DNA from: ATZT02 sp964639395
Lineage (GTDB): Bacteria; Actinomycetota; Actinomycetes; S36-B12; UBA5976
DNA length: 52,221 nt
Assembly (NCBI GenBank): GCA_964639395.1
Contig: CAZXCT010000001.1
Span: 1-52,221 of the forward strand
Direction of reading: 5' to 3'
Below the pieces are notes generated by a model. The model did no database searches and was not told the origin of the DNA. It saw nothing but the letters and a program-made list of their open reading frames with translations. Made by a program: the position numbers and the translations under genes. Below, piece after piece: positions 1 through 8,244 of the stretch (positions are counted from its first letter, which is position 1; each line of letters begins with the position of its first letter).

Positions 1-719
1 TCGTGATTATTAATTCGCTCTAGCGCTTGAGAAATTTTTACAACTGCATTCTCGTCATTTATCATGCTTCCATGTCCAGCAGTGCCTGTGGCTTTTAGAT
101 TCATCCAGGCAATTCCCTTTTGGGCGGTTTCGATTAAATACATTCGCACTCCGTCAGCTAAAGAGGTACTAAAACCACCAACCTCGCCGACCGCATACTT
201 AGCACCTTCAAAAAAATCTTGATGGTTATCAACAACCCAGTGCGAACCCAAAATTCCACCCGCTTCTTCATCTGCAAAGAAGGCAAGTTTTATGTCTGCT
301 TTTGGCTTCCAAGAATTTCTAAGTAGTACGCTCAGCGCCGATAAGATCATGGCAATTCCGTTTTTCATATCAACCGCGCCACGGCCATAGATACAATTGT
401 CAATAATTTCACCGCTAAGCCCAGGCACTAACCACTCGTCATCATCAAACGGGACAACATCTAAATGTGCATGAATAATAATTTTTTCTGCTTTAGGGTC
501 AGTGCCCTTGATCTCACAAATAACAGAAGACCGCTTTGCGTCAGGGCCAATCAATGTTGGATTAAGGCCTAAACCTTTTAAATAATCGAGAACATAATTT
601 GCAATCGCATTCTCGCCAGTTGCCTCGCCCAATCCCCAATTTCTTGAATCAATCGCGATCAACTCTTGACACATTTTGGTTACGAGATCTTCATCTTGTG
701 GGGTTATTGAAAATTCCAT
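1..719 (-). CDS. M20-family metallopeptidase (ArgE/DapE-like), 3' part cut by window edge
   Basis: Translating the minus strand from ATG 719 gives about 239 residues before the window ends, so the C-terminal part is missing. The zinc-site motif HAHLDVVP, then GRGAVDMKNG and FFADEEAGG, are the metal-ligand and catalytic Asp/Glu motifs of M20 di-zinc amidohydrolases. GTAGHGSM marks the start of the lid/dimerisation domain. The family removes acyl or aminoacyl groups from amino acids and peptides (ArgE, DapE, carboxypeptidases). The substrate cannot be told from the sequence. An in-frame ATG at 743 would add eight residues, and neither start has a well-placed ribosome binding site. The gene diverges from tRNA-Leu. 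Confidence 0.9.
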   Translation of the reverse strand, partial: MEFSITPQDEDLVTKMCQELIAIDSRNWGLGEATGENAIANYVLDYLKGLGLNPTLIGPDAKRSSVICEIKGTDPKAEKIIIHAHLDVVPFDDDEWLVPGLSGEIIDNCIYGRGAVDMKNGIAMILSALSVLLRNSWKPKADIKLAFFADEEAGGILGSHWVVDNHQDFFEGAKYAVGEVGGFSTSLADGVRMYLIETAQKGIAWMNLKATGTAGHGSMINDENAVVKISQALERINNH

Positions 720-785
720 GGCTCCATCTTGCCCACTAGCCATGTGACGCACTAGTAGAGACTCGTTAGTACAGTTTGATTTTGG

Positions 786-869
786 GTCCGAGTGGCGAAA
801 TTGGTAGACGTGCTAGCTTGAGGGGCTAGTGCCCGCAAGGGCGTAGGGGTTCAAGTCCCCTCTCGGACA
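786..869 (+). tRNA. tRNA-Leu (anticodon GAG)
   Basis: An 84-nt class II tRNA. Acceptor strands 786-792 and 862-868 pair fully. The anticodon stem CTAGC/GCTAG encloses the loop TTGAGGG, with anticodon GAG at 820-822. A long variable arm (GCCC-GCAA-GGGC) and a T-arm AGGGG/CCCCT follow. The discriminator is A869 and CCA is not encoded. The long variable arm is what is expected of a bacterial leucine tRNA. It reads CUC and CUU codons. Confidence 0.96.
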
Positions 870-959
870 CGCCAAAACTTAAGGCAGATTTACCCTGTTT
901 ATCGAGCGGTTTTCACTAGTCTAACTCAACTAGCGTTAATAATTTACTAGAATTATTTA

Positions 960-982
960 TATAGTATAAAAATTGGAGAGTT
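960..982 (+). promoter_or_regulatory. Putative -10 region and ribosome binding site of the K+ channel gene
   Basis: A TATAGT/TATAAA-like element at 960-970 is followed by GGAG at 975-978, a few bases before the TTG start at 983. No convincing -35 box is seen. The rest of the 113-nt gap after the tRNA (870-959) shows no clear terminator hairpin. Confidence 0.35.
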
Positions 983-2680
983 TTGACTGACCTTAGACGC
1001 AAAGATCCGGGTCGTTTTCTTCGGAGTGAAAAGAAACAAGAACCTGTTAAATATCGTGCCTTATTTTTTCTGTTGACAGTATTTATCAGTGTAGTTGGTG
1101 TTTTTTCAGTAATCTTTCAATTTTTGATGGCTCGTGAGGGTCAAACCCATTCTTGGTGGTCAAGTTTCTATTGGGCAGTAGTTACCATGAGCACACTCGG
1201 CTACGGAGATATCACTTTTAATTCAGACATCGGAAGATTCTTCTCGATCGTGGTAATTATTTCTGGAATAGCGTTTTTGTTGGTGCTGTTGCCATACGTT
1301 TTAATTCAATACATTGTTATACCTGTAGTTGAGCGTAGAAGAATTGCGCGCGCCCCAAGAGAAATAAGCAGCAAGATAAAAAATCACCTAGTTTTAATTA
1401 ATACCGGTTCAATTGAAGATGCCCTAATCCGCCGCGTGGAAGAAACAGGGCTTGATTACATCTTGATCGTGGGTGAACTTGAAGAGGCCTTAAGGCTTCA
1501 TGATGCAGGTTACAAGGTGGTAGTTGGTGAGTTGGACGATCCAAAAACCTATCTTGCAGCACGAGTGCCACAAGCCTCGCTATTTGCCGCAACCAAAAAT
1601 GACATTGCCAACACGAACATCATTTTTACAGTGCGTGAAGTTTCGCAAACTATTCCGATCGTTACTTTAGCCTCACACAACGCTTCGGTAGATATTTTGG
1701 AATTTGCCGGTGCTAATGAAGTCATCGAGCTCGGGGTGTTGCTAGGTAAAATGATGGCGCAAAGAATTGTCGGTATCGATGCGAAGTGTCAAATTATGGG
1801 TGAATTCAAAAATCTTACTATCGCAGAGGTTGGAATTGGTAATACCAGCCTAGTTAATAAAACAATCAAAGAAACTGGGATAAGAACAAAGACTGGTATC
1901 AACGTAATTGGAATATTTAATCGCGGAGAATTTATTAATGCCTCTGATAATAGCAAACTGGATGCAAACTCTATTTTAATTTTGGCTGGTACAAAAGAAC
2001 AGCTTCAAGTTTATGACGAGGTGTTTACTGAAAAAAATCCCAATAATGGTTTTGTGCTCATAATTGGTGGAGGCCGCGTTGGACGACAAGTTGGTAAATC
2101 TTTATCCGAGATGGGAATTGACTACAAAATTGTCGAACAACAATCAGGTCGCGTAAGAGACCCCGCGCGATACATTCAAGGAAATGCCGCAGAGCTGAAA
2201 GTACTGCAAGCCGCAGGTATTCAACAAGCAAGCAGCATCGTGGTCACGACTCATGATGATGATGTAAATGTTTACCTAACGATCTACGCTAGAAAGTTAC
2301 GCCCTGAAGCACAAATAATTTCTCGTGCCAGACTTGATCGAAATGTAACTAACCTATACAAAGCTGGGGCGGATGCGGTACTTTCTTACGCCGCAACCGG
2401 TGCTACCGCGATTTGGAACCAAGGACATGCAAACGACACCGTGTTGTTAGCAGATGGCCTCACGGTAATTAGAGTAAAAATCCCACCGGCTTTACTCGGA
2501 AAAACTTTGGGTTTTGCAAATTTACATAATGAGGTTGGAGTGAATCCCGTTGCAATTATCAAAGATGGGGTCACCGTTCCGGCACCTGATCTAAAAACTG
2601 TCTTAGAGAAACCTGATCGACTAATTATTATCGGTACTGATACTGCCTTACATAAATTCAGAGAGATTTACCCTGAATAA
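983..2680 (+). CDS. Two-helix potassium channel with tandem RCK (TrkA-N/TrkA-C) domains
   Basis: 565 residues starting at TTG 983 behind a GGAG site. A membrane helix at about 27-50, a pore loop with the K+ selectivity filter TLGYGD (71-76) and a second helix at about 85-112 form a KcsA/MthK-like pore. Two cytoplasmic RCK units follow. The second has an intact dinucleotide-binding GGGRVGR loop (about 363). In the first, the equivalent stretch (LINTGSIEDA, about 136) has lost the Gly pattern. Channels of this kind gate K+ flux in response to nucleotides or ions. The gene abuts the convergent VKOR gene with no spacer. It is probably monocistronic. Confidence 0.9.
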   Translation: MTDLRRKDPGRFLRSEKKQEPVKYRALFFLLTVFISVVGVFSVIFQFLMAREGQTHSWWSSFYWAVVTMSTLGYGDITFNSDIGRFFSIVVIISGIAFLLVLLPYVLIQYIVIPVVERRRIARAPREISSKIKNHLVLINTGSIEDALIRRVEETGLDYILIVGELEEALRLHDAGYKVVVGELDDPKTYLAARVPQASLFAATKNDIANTNIIFTVREVSQTIPIVTLASHNASVDILEFAGANEVIELGVLLGKMMAQRIVGIDAKCQIMGEFKNLTIAEVGIGNTSLVNKTIKETGIRTKTGINVIGIFNRGEFINASDNSKLDANSILILAGTKEQLQVYDEVFTEKNPNNGFVLIIGGGRVGRQVGKSLSEMGIDYKIVEQQSGRVRDPARYIQGNAAELKVLQAAGIQQASSIVVTTHDDDVNVYLTIYARKLRPEAQIISRARLDRNVTNLYKAGADAVLSYAATGATAIWNQGHANDTVLLADGLTVIRVKIPPALLGKTLGFANLHNEVGVNPVAIIKDGVTVPAPDLKTVLEKPDRLIIIGTDTALHKFREIYPE

Positions 2681-3229
2681 TTAAGCTATTAAAAAAATGT
2701 ATATAAGAGCTAGTACTACTAACGCCCAACCTAATAAGAAAAATCCCATCAAACTTGATAAAGAATTCAATGTTTTGTTTTTGCTTTGCCGCAACAGGTC
2801 TCTACTCGCCAGCGAAAATATTGGAAGCGTCATCCCCCACGCCACGATGCAATAGGCACACAAAGCCCCAATCACAAAAATACTCTGATACGCCAACCAT
2901 GAAACAAATACAGTTGCCACACCTGATCCACTAACTACACCTAGCAGCACCCATTTTGGTAATTCAACACTTCTAAGTGAGAGAATCCCGAGCGTAATCA
3001 ACACACTAAAAGTTGCAATCCCTATTAGGCTATTTGGAAACCCAAAAACTGATGCCTGTGCGGTATTGACTATTTCACCACAAGAAAAAATCGTATTAAT
3101 ATCACAATTAGAAATATAGTTATCGTCTTGTAATATTTTTATTTTATCAATTGTTAAAATTGCACTAGCCCATAATCCAACCGCTCCGCCAAGCGTTAGT
3201 AGCCACTTGAGCGGTTTAGAAATAATCAT
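2681..3229 (-). CDS. Vitamin K epoxide reductase (VKOR) family membrane protein
   Basis: 182 residues, mostly hydrophobic, with four to five predicted transmembrane helices. The four VKOR cysteines are present: the loop pair C42/C50 (CDINTIFSC) and the active-site pair C124-x-x-C127 (CAYC). Bacterial VKOR reoxidises a periplasmic DsbA-like thiol oxidase and passes electrons to quinone, replacing DsbB in many actinobacteria. No DsbA-like domain is fused and none is encoded nearby. The ATG overlaps the stop of the upstream Nudix-like gene by 4 nt (ATGA), so the two are probably translationally coupled. Confidence 0.9.
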   Translation of the reverse strand: MIISKPLKWLLTLGGAVGLWASAILTIDKIKILQDDNYISNCDINTIFSCGEIVNTAQASVFGFPNSLIGIATFSVLITLGILSLRSVELPKWVLLGVVSGSGVATVFVSWLAYQSIFVIGALCAYCIVAWGMTLPIFSLASRDLLRQSKNKTLNSLSSLMGFFLLGWALVVLALIYIFLIA

Positions 3230-3768
3230 GGTAGCAAGTTTAGATGAGCTAGCGCTTGGCGCAACAATTTATCTTGGCCCCCACTCATTTCTAGTTGCAG
3301 TTGAGGATTCAGTGCATCTTCTATGCTGACCCATGTGAAATCCAGCACACTCTGACTTGGTGTGCAATCCCCTTCAACCGGAACGATGAAAGCCAAACTA
3401 ACTGCATGTTGCCGCGGATCAAAAAAACCACTTACTTCAGGCGACGGAAAATATTCAACTACGGTAAATGGAGCCGGATTAGTTGGTAATTGCGGTTTAG
3501 CGTTGCGGCCTAAGTCTTTAGCAATGTGACGCAATAAAGCATCGCGAATTCGTTCTTTATGGTGAACGCGTCCTGAAACCATCGCACGACTAATAGAACC
3601 ATTTGGCATAGCTCTGAGCAATAATCCAAAATTGGTTACTAATCCCTTTTCATCGACTCGAACCGGTACGGCATCAACATACATAATTGGTAATCGAGAT
3701 CTAACGAATTCTAGTTCTGAGTCAGAGAGCCAAGCCCCGTCATCGTTTTCTTCATGCATAACACCCAT
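3226..3768 (-). CDS. Nudix-like protein (DUF4916 type) with degenerate Nudix box
   Basis: 180 residues resembling the actinobacterial Nudix/DUF4916 group. The expected Nudix box region reads GRVHHKE (66-72), then RHIAKDLG (80-87). The Gly and first Glu are there, but the REuxEE core has become RHIAKD, so the glutamates that normally bind the catalytic metal are missing. It may be a binding protein, or an enzyme using other residues. It follows the photolyase gene by 9 nt and precedes VKOR with an ATGA overlap. Three in-frame ATGs lie within the first 20 nt (3768, 3759 and nearby) and no clear Shine-Dalgarno site separates them. Family assignment is by resemblance only. Confidence 0.7.
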   Translation of the reverse strand: MGVMHEENDDGAWLSDSELEFVRSRLPIMYVDAVPVRVDEKGLVTNFGLLLRAMPNGSISRAMVSGRVHHKERIRDALLRHIAKDLGRNAKPQLPTNPAPFTVVEYFPSPEVSGFFDPRQHAVSLAFIVPVEGDCTPSQSVLDFTWVSIEDALNPQLQLEMSGGQDKLLRQALAHLNLLP

Positions 3769-3777
3769 GGGTATATC

Positions 3778-5271
3778 TTAGGATTGATTGCTGTTTTCTG
3801 CCATTAATTGATCTCGATCGCTCAATCGATTTAACCCGTACACCGCGCGCGACATTCTAGGATTTTTTACAAAACGTGCTTGATGTTGATTTATGAATTT
3901 CCAATAGCCCGCAGTGAAAGGACAAGCGGTAGGGCCCACTCTCACTTCGGGTTTAAAAACGCAGCTTTTGCAAAAATCGGTCATTTTATTTATATAAGCA
4001 CCACCGGCTGCATATGGTTTTGTGGACATTCGACCGCCATCGGCATATTGACTCATTCCGATAACGTTGGCTGCCATTACCCACTGGTGACCGTCAATAA
4101 ACATTCGATCAAACCAATCAACAAGTTGCTGTGGGTTTACGCCTTGCTGCATCGTCCAATTGCCAAGAATCATTAATCTTTGAATGTGATGTAACCAGGC
4201 CCTTTCGGATAGGTCTGAAGTAATTTGTTTAAGGCATTGCGCTTTGGGCTCATCAGAATTGAGTTGACTCATCCAATCTGGGATGTCTTTATTAGCAGAA
4301 AGTTCATTGCTAGACAAAATATAGTCTTCTCCGAAGTGCCAATATAGATGCCAAATGAAATCTCGCCAGCCCATAATCTGACGAATAAAACCTTCGACGC
4401 TATTTAATGGAGCACCTTTTTTTAAGGACAGACTTGCTTTTTCAATTAAAATTTTTGGGTCAATTAATCCGATATTCAATGGCGCACTTAGTAATGAATG
4501 AGCCATCTGCCAATCAGCAGTAAGTGAGGCATCTTCGTACGGCCCAAAATCTTTTATCCGCGTGTCTAAAAAATTATCTAGGGCATTTATTGATTCCTGA
4601 TAACTTTGTGCAAAGTAACGATGCTTCGAAAATTGCCCAAGGTACTTGATACCTTTTGCCTGATAACTCTGAATTATCGAATAAGCCTTTTCATCGATTT
4701 CATCCCATTGTGGTTGGTAACTTTTGGCTAGTTCAAGCGTTGATTTATTTCGGGGCGGAGGTAATCTATTTTCAGCATCGTAGTTCCAACTACCACCTAG
4801 TGGATTATCATTTCTATCTAATAAAACTTTATGCTTAATTCGAGCAGCCCGGTAAAAATCCTCTAGTTTTAGTCTTTTACCAGCTCTTTGAATTATCCAT
4901 TGTTGAAAGTCTGCTTCAGATGTTACAAAACCTCGGCTTGGCAATCGAAGAAATTTGTTTTTATCAGTGAATGCTTTTCGTGCTTGATAACTAGTAGGGC
5001 CTATCACTTCGGCAACGTCGGTAAATCTCTCTGCCCAATCCGTAAGATTTTCGCATTCAATTAATTCGATTTCATTTTGTGAGGTGGCGAGGCGGCGTAA
5101 AATTGCGCTCATCCACCAAACTGCTTTTTGAATATGTAATTGTCTACCAAAAGTCATATCGAATGGAACAACTAACAGTAGCTTTTGCGCGGGATCGTCA
5201 ACAAAGTGTGGGCCCAGTTGATCCGGTAGCAGAATCCGTGAAACGGATGAGTTAGTTTTTTTGATAGGCAA
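3778..5271 (-). CDS. FeS-BCP family photolyase/cryptochrome (bacterial (6-4) photolyase type)
   Basis: 497 residues from a TTG start preceded by AGAAGG. It has the N-terminal deoxyribodipyrimidine photolyase-related domain (RILLPDQLG at about 13) and a long helical FAD-binding part. Four cysteines, C346, C434, C437 and C450, have spacing 88-3-13. This is the same spacing as the [4Fe-4S] ligands of Agrobacterium PhrB (350, 438, 441, 454). Family members repair (6-4) photoproducts using blue light, FAD and a lumazine antenna. The start lies 20 nt inside the upstream ABC ATPase gene, implying co-translation. This kind of gene fits a sunlit surface-water bacterium. Confidence 0.93.
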   Translation of the reverse strand: MPIKKTNSSVSRILLPDQLGPHFVDDPAQKLLLVVPFDMTFGRQLHIQKAVWWMSAILRRLATSQNEIELIECENLTDWAERFTDVAEVIGPTSYQARKAFTDKNKFLRLPSRGFVTSEADFQQWIIQRAGKRLKLEDFYRAARIKHKVLLDRNDNPLGGSWNYDAENRLPPPRNKSTLELAKSYQPQWDEIDEKAYSIIQSYQAKGIKYLGQFSKHRYFAQSYQESINALDNFLDTRIKDFGPYEDASLTADWQMAHSLLSAPLNIGLIDPKILIEKASLSLKKGAPLNSVEGFIRQIMGWRDFIWHLYWHFGEDYILSSNELSANKDIPDWMSQLNSDEPKAQCLKQITSDLSERAWLHHIQRLMILGNWTMQQGVNPQQLVDWFDRMFIDGHQWVMAANVIGMSQYADGGRMSTKPYAAGGAYINKMTDFCKSCVFKPEVRVGPTACPFTAGYWKFINQHQARFVKNPRMSRAVYGLNRLSDRDQLMAENSNQS

Positions 5272-6043
5272 ATCTACGGCCTTCTGTTTTGATGAGAGTA
5301 ATTTTATTTTGAAAAACTTCAGATAAGTTATCTTCAGTTAGCACATCATCAATTCTTCCAGCCATAAATACGCTTCCATCATTAAGCAGCATTGCGTGAG
5401 TGAAGTTTGTTGGAATCTCTTCCAGATGGTGGGTCACCATTAAGATGCTCGGGCTAAAGCCACTACTAATTAAGCCATTGAGTTTTGCCAAAAGATCTTC
5501 ACGCGAAGTCAAATCTAACGAAGCAGCGGGCTCATCAAGAATTAAAAGCTCTGGGTCATTCATTAAGGCTCTTGCAATTTCAACTTTCTTTTTTTCGCCA
5601 GCCGAAAGCGTGCCGAAATGTCTATCACTAAAGTTTTGCATCCCGAGTTGAGAAAGTACCTTAGCAGCGCGGTTTTGATCGTAGGGCGAATAAGACTCAT
5701 TCCATCTTCCGACGATTCCATATGCTGCACTGATCACAGCGTCAAAAACTTTTTCATCGCTATTCATCATCAAATCAATGCGTGGGCCCACATACCCAAT
5801 GCTTAGTTTTAGTTCAGCTAAATCAGTCTTTCCCATGGTTTTGCCTAATATTTCAACTTCACCTTGCGAGGGGAACTGATACCCGGCGGCAATATCCACC
5901 AAAGAAGATTTACCTGCGCCATTCGGGCCTACGATAACTAGATGCTGGTTGAAATCTAGTTGAAAACTTATATTTTTTAGAATTTGATTCTCACCGCGCG
6001 TTAAATTCACGCTTTTGAAATTGATTACAGAGCCGCTGTTCAT
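5252..6043 (-). CDS. Orphan ABC transporter ATP-binding protein
   Basis: 263 residues, a single nucleotide-binding domain. Visible motifs are Walker A GPNGAGKSS (39-47), signature LSAGE (146-150), Walker B LLILDEP (166-172) and the switch histidine region VTHH (203-206). It resembles the iron-chelate/molybdate ATPase branch that includes Bacillus YlmA. No permease or binding-protein gene is adjacent, so its membrane partner, if it has one, is elsewhere. AGGA sits about 10 nt before the ATG. Its 3' end overlaps the photolyase gene by 20 nt. It diverges from the unknown gene at 6075 with only 31 nt between start codons. Confidence 0.88.
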   Translation of the reverse strand: MNSGSVINFKSVNLTRGENQILKNISFQLDFNQHLVIVGPNGAGKSSLVDIAAGYQFPSQGEVEILGKTMGKTDLAELKLSIGYVGPRIDLMMNSDEKVFDAVISAAYGIVGRWNESYSPYDQNRAAKVLSQLGMQNFSDRHFGTLSAGEKKKVEIARALMNDPELLILDEPAASLDLTSREDLLAKLNGLISSGFSPSILMVTHHLEEIPTNFTHAMLLNDGSVFMAGRIDDVLTEDNLSEVFQNKITLIKTEGRRFAYQKN

Positions 6044-6074
6044 ACAAAACTAATCCTAATCAACAATAGACACA

Positions 6075-6827
6075 ATGAGTGCTAGCGCCGGGCCAATAAG
6101 TGAGTTTCCGACCTGTGGCTATTTAACAATTTGGCTAAATGCGTTTCTGACTAAAACGGAATCGCTCGAACGGGTCCATGATGCACTGGCATTGAAATTA
6201 TCAACTATTGAAATTGGTGCAATCGAATTAAATGTACTTGAGTTCTTGAGCTTTCTAAAAGATGAACAAATTGAGTTGGCTAGATTCCACCAGCCAGTAA
6301 GTGGCGATTTAGGTGGAATTATTGATACCGGCGCATACTTAGACCAAGCGTTGCTTTTTGGACAGGCAATAACTTTAAGCGGCGCGAAGAATTATGCACT
6401 GGTACCCGACCTAAATAAATATCAAGTGAACTTGATTACTAAATCCAGTAAATCCCCCGTCAATTCTTGGCAAGAACTAGATCGACTTTTAGCCGAGTTT
6501 CTGCATTCGGTGAGTACTTCGCTAGAAGCATTAGATCTTGTTGCAACAGACCCAGCGGTGAGAGAGTGGATGATCTCACTTGAGCACAGCTTCACTGTTT
6601 TGGAGTTTCCGCAAGCGCAGCCAGCGAGATTGACTCACCTGTTAGGCAGGCTCACGCGCACTATGGCGATTGGGCAAATAGCCATGGCAAATCAAAACCT
6701 TCCGATCTCTTCCACTAAAAATTCAATGTTGCAAAATCAACTTGAGGAATTAATCACAAAAAGTCGCAAGTTTTTAACTGATGCTTGCAATTATCATTGG
6801 AACAAGCCAGAAAAAGGATCTCGATGA
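6075..6827 (+). CDS. Conserved-looking protein of unknown function upstream of serB
   Basis: 250 residues with no motif or family I recognise. It appears soluble, with no signal peptide or membrane helix. Features seen: an N-terminal stretch rich in Leu, Glu and Ala, a segment containing GDLGGIIDTGAYLDQ near 78-92, and a helical C-terminal half. ATG 6075 has no Shine-Dalgarno site and an AATAGA element lies just upstream, so the mRNA may be leaderless. Its TGA overlaps the serB ATG (ATGA at 6824-6827), which argues it is a real, translated gene linked to serB expression. Codon use looks like its neighbours. Confidence 0.75.
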   Translation: MSASAGPISEFPTCGYLTIWLNAFLTKTESLERVHDALALKLSTIEIGAIELNVLEFLSFLKDEQIELARFHQPVSGDLGGIIDTGAYLDQALLFGQAITLSGAKNYALVPDLNKYQVNLITKSSKSPVNSWQELDRLLAEFLHSVSTSLEALDLVATDPAVREWMISLEHSFTVLEFPQAQPARLTHLLGRLTRTMAIGQIAMANQNLPISSTKNSMLQNQLEELITKSRKFLTDACNYHWNKPEKGSR

Positions 6828-7483
6828 TTGTGCTTGAACCCGCTACTCCTTATTTGGTAATGATGGACATGGATTCCACGCTGATCGAGAATGAGGTAAT
6901 TGACGACCTGGCACAAGCGTGTGGGGTCGGCGCTGCGGTTAGAGCGATCACTGAGTCAGCGATGCGTGGTGAACTTGATTTTGCGCAAAGTTTACGCAAA
7001 CGAGTTGGGCTGTTAGCGGGTGCCGATATAAATATTTTAGAACAAATGAAGCAACAAATACGCCTCACTAAAGGTGCAAGAGAAATGCTTGCGATATTTA
7101 AAGATTTAGGGTTTAAGACTTGTGTGGTGAGCGGCGGTTTTAGTGAGATAGTTTCTGATGTTGCCGAAATTCTAAAAATCGACAACTTTGTAGCAAATAC
7201 CCTAGAAGTAGCAGGAACAACCCTCACCGGAAATCTCGTCGGTAAAATCATTGATTCGCAAGGTAAAAAAGCGGCGTTGGGTGAAATGGCAGATTTTTAC
7301 AATATTTCAAAAGAGCACACTATTGCTATAGGTGATGGCGCGAACGACATACCGATGATCCAAGCCGCGCAAATAGGGATTGCCTTCAATGCAAAACCTG
7401 CTTTGGCTAGTGTGGCAGATTTAGTTATTAATGATGATTCGTTACTAGCGGTAATTGATGCGTTAGGTCTTAGTAACCCATAG
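6824..7483 (+). CDS. serB: Phosphoserine phosphatase
   Basis: 219 residues from ATG 6824. This start has AAAAAGGA 6-13 nt upstream and an ATGA overlap with the preceding stop, so I prefer it to an in-frame TTG at 6785. It is a HAD-superfamily enzyme: DMDST (nucleophile D15 and acid/base D17), SGGF (motif II) and GDGANDIPM (metal-binding motif). It hydrolyses O-phosphoserine to serine, the last step of serine synthesis. There is no ACT domain, so it is the short form. Its last 14 nt overlap the convergent fabI gene. Confidence 0.93.
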   Translation: MIVLEPATPYLVMMDMDSTLIENEVIDDLAQACGVGAAVRAITESAMRGELDFAQSLRKRVGLLAGADINILEQMKQQIRLTKGAREMLAIFKDLGFKTCVVSGGFSEIVSDVAEILKIDNFVANTLEVAGTTLTGNLVGKIIDSQGKKAALGEMADFYNISKEHTIAIGDGANDIPMIQAAQIGIAFNAKPALASVADLVINDDSLLAVIDALGLSNP

Positions 7484-8237
7484 CGTGATAGCCGCCATCT
7501 ACATGGATTATTTCAGCAGTGGTTGCGACAAACCAATCGCTAAGTAGTGCCACCACAGCTTTTGCTGCCGGCTCTGGATCAGAAATAGACCAAGCAAGTG
7601 GTGCGCGTTCAGACCAAGCGGCTTCAAACTTTTCAAATCCTGGAATATGTTTTGCTGCCACCGTATTGAGTGGACCAGCTGCAACCAAATTAACGCGTAT
7701 TCCTTTAGGGCCAAGGTCTCTTGCTAAATAACGCGAAGTTGATTCGAGTGCAGATTTGGCTACACCCATCCAATCGTATTGTGGCCACGCCACCGTAGCG
7801 TCAAAATCTAAACCAACAACACTCGAGCCTTTTGGCATTAAGTCTAAGCAAGCCATAGTTAATGACTTATAAGAAAAAGCGCTGGTATGCAAGGCAACTG
7901 CAACATCATCCCATGTCGTATTTAGAAAATTACCACCTAAGGCTGACTGCGGTGCAAATCCAATTGCGTGTACTAATCCGTTTATTTCTTTAGTATGTTT
8001 TGCGAGCTCTGATTTTAAATTTGAAAGATGATCGGCATTAGTGACATCCAATTCTACGATTGGAGCTTCGGTAGGAAGTTTTTTATTTGCTCTTTCAGTT
8101 AATGACATCGCCCGACCGAAAGACGAAAGAATTACAGTGCCACCATTGTTTTGAATTAATTCGGCCACCGAAAATGCAATTGAGTGATTCGTTAGAACAC
8201 CTGTTACTAGAACACACTTACCATCCATAATTCCCAT
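7470..8237 (-). CDS. fabI: Enoyl-ACP reductase (InhA-like FabI)
   Basis: 255 residues, a short-chain dehydrogenase. The catalytic set Y154-x2-M157-x3-K161 lies in QYDWMGVAKSALES, very close to the InhA sequence. The N-terminal NAD loop is GVLTNHSIAF and the C-terminus has VDGGYHAMGY. It reduces trans-2-enoyl-ACP with NADH in type II fatty acid synthesis. It follows fabG by 7 nt, the same pairing as fabG1(mabA)-inhA in mycobacteria. Nothing here indicates mycolic acid synthesis. Its 3' end overlaps serB by 14 nt on the opposite strand. Confidence 0.94.
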   Translation of the reverse strand: MGIMDGKCVLVTGVLTNHSIAFSVAELIQNNGGTVILSSFGRAMSLTERANKKLPTEAPIVELDVTNADHLSNLKSELAKHTKEINGLVHAIGFAPQSALGGNFLNTTWDDVAVALHTSAFSYKSLTMACLDLMPKGSSVVGLDFDATVAWPQYDWMGVAKSALESTSRYLARDLGPKGIRVNLVAAGPLNTVAAKHIPGFEKFEAAWSERAPLAWSISDPEPAAKAVVALLSDWFVATTAEIIHVDGGYHAMGY

Positions 8238-8244
8238 AAGTCCC

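Noticed and set aside
6785..6823. Upstream TTG start for serB
   Set aside because: It lies inside the previous gene, adds residues not seen in SerB and has no ribosome site, whereas ATG 6824 has AAAAAGGA and an ATGA overlap.
6850..7251. 133-codon open frame on the minus strand inside serB
   Set aside because: It is antisense to a conserved enzyme, shows no motif, and is the usual kind of shadow frame. The same applies to the other long antisense frames, for example those inside sufC, polA and aroB.
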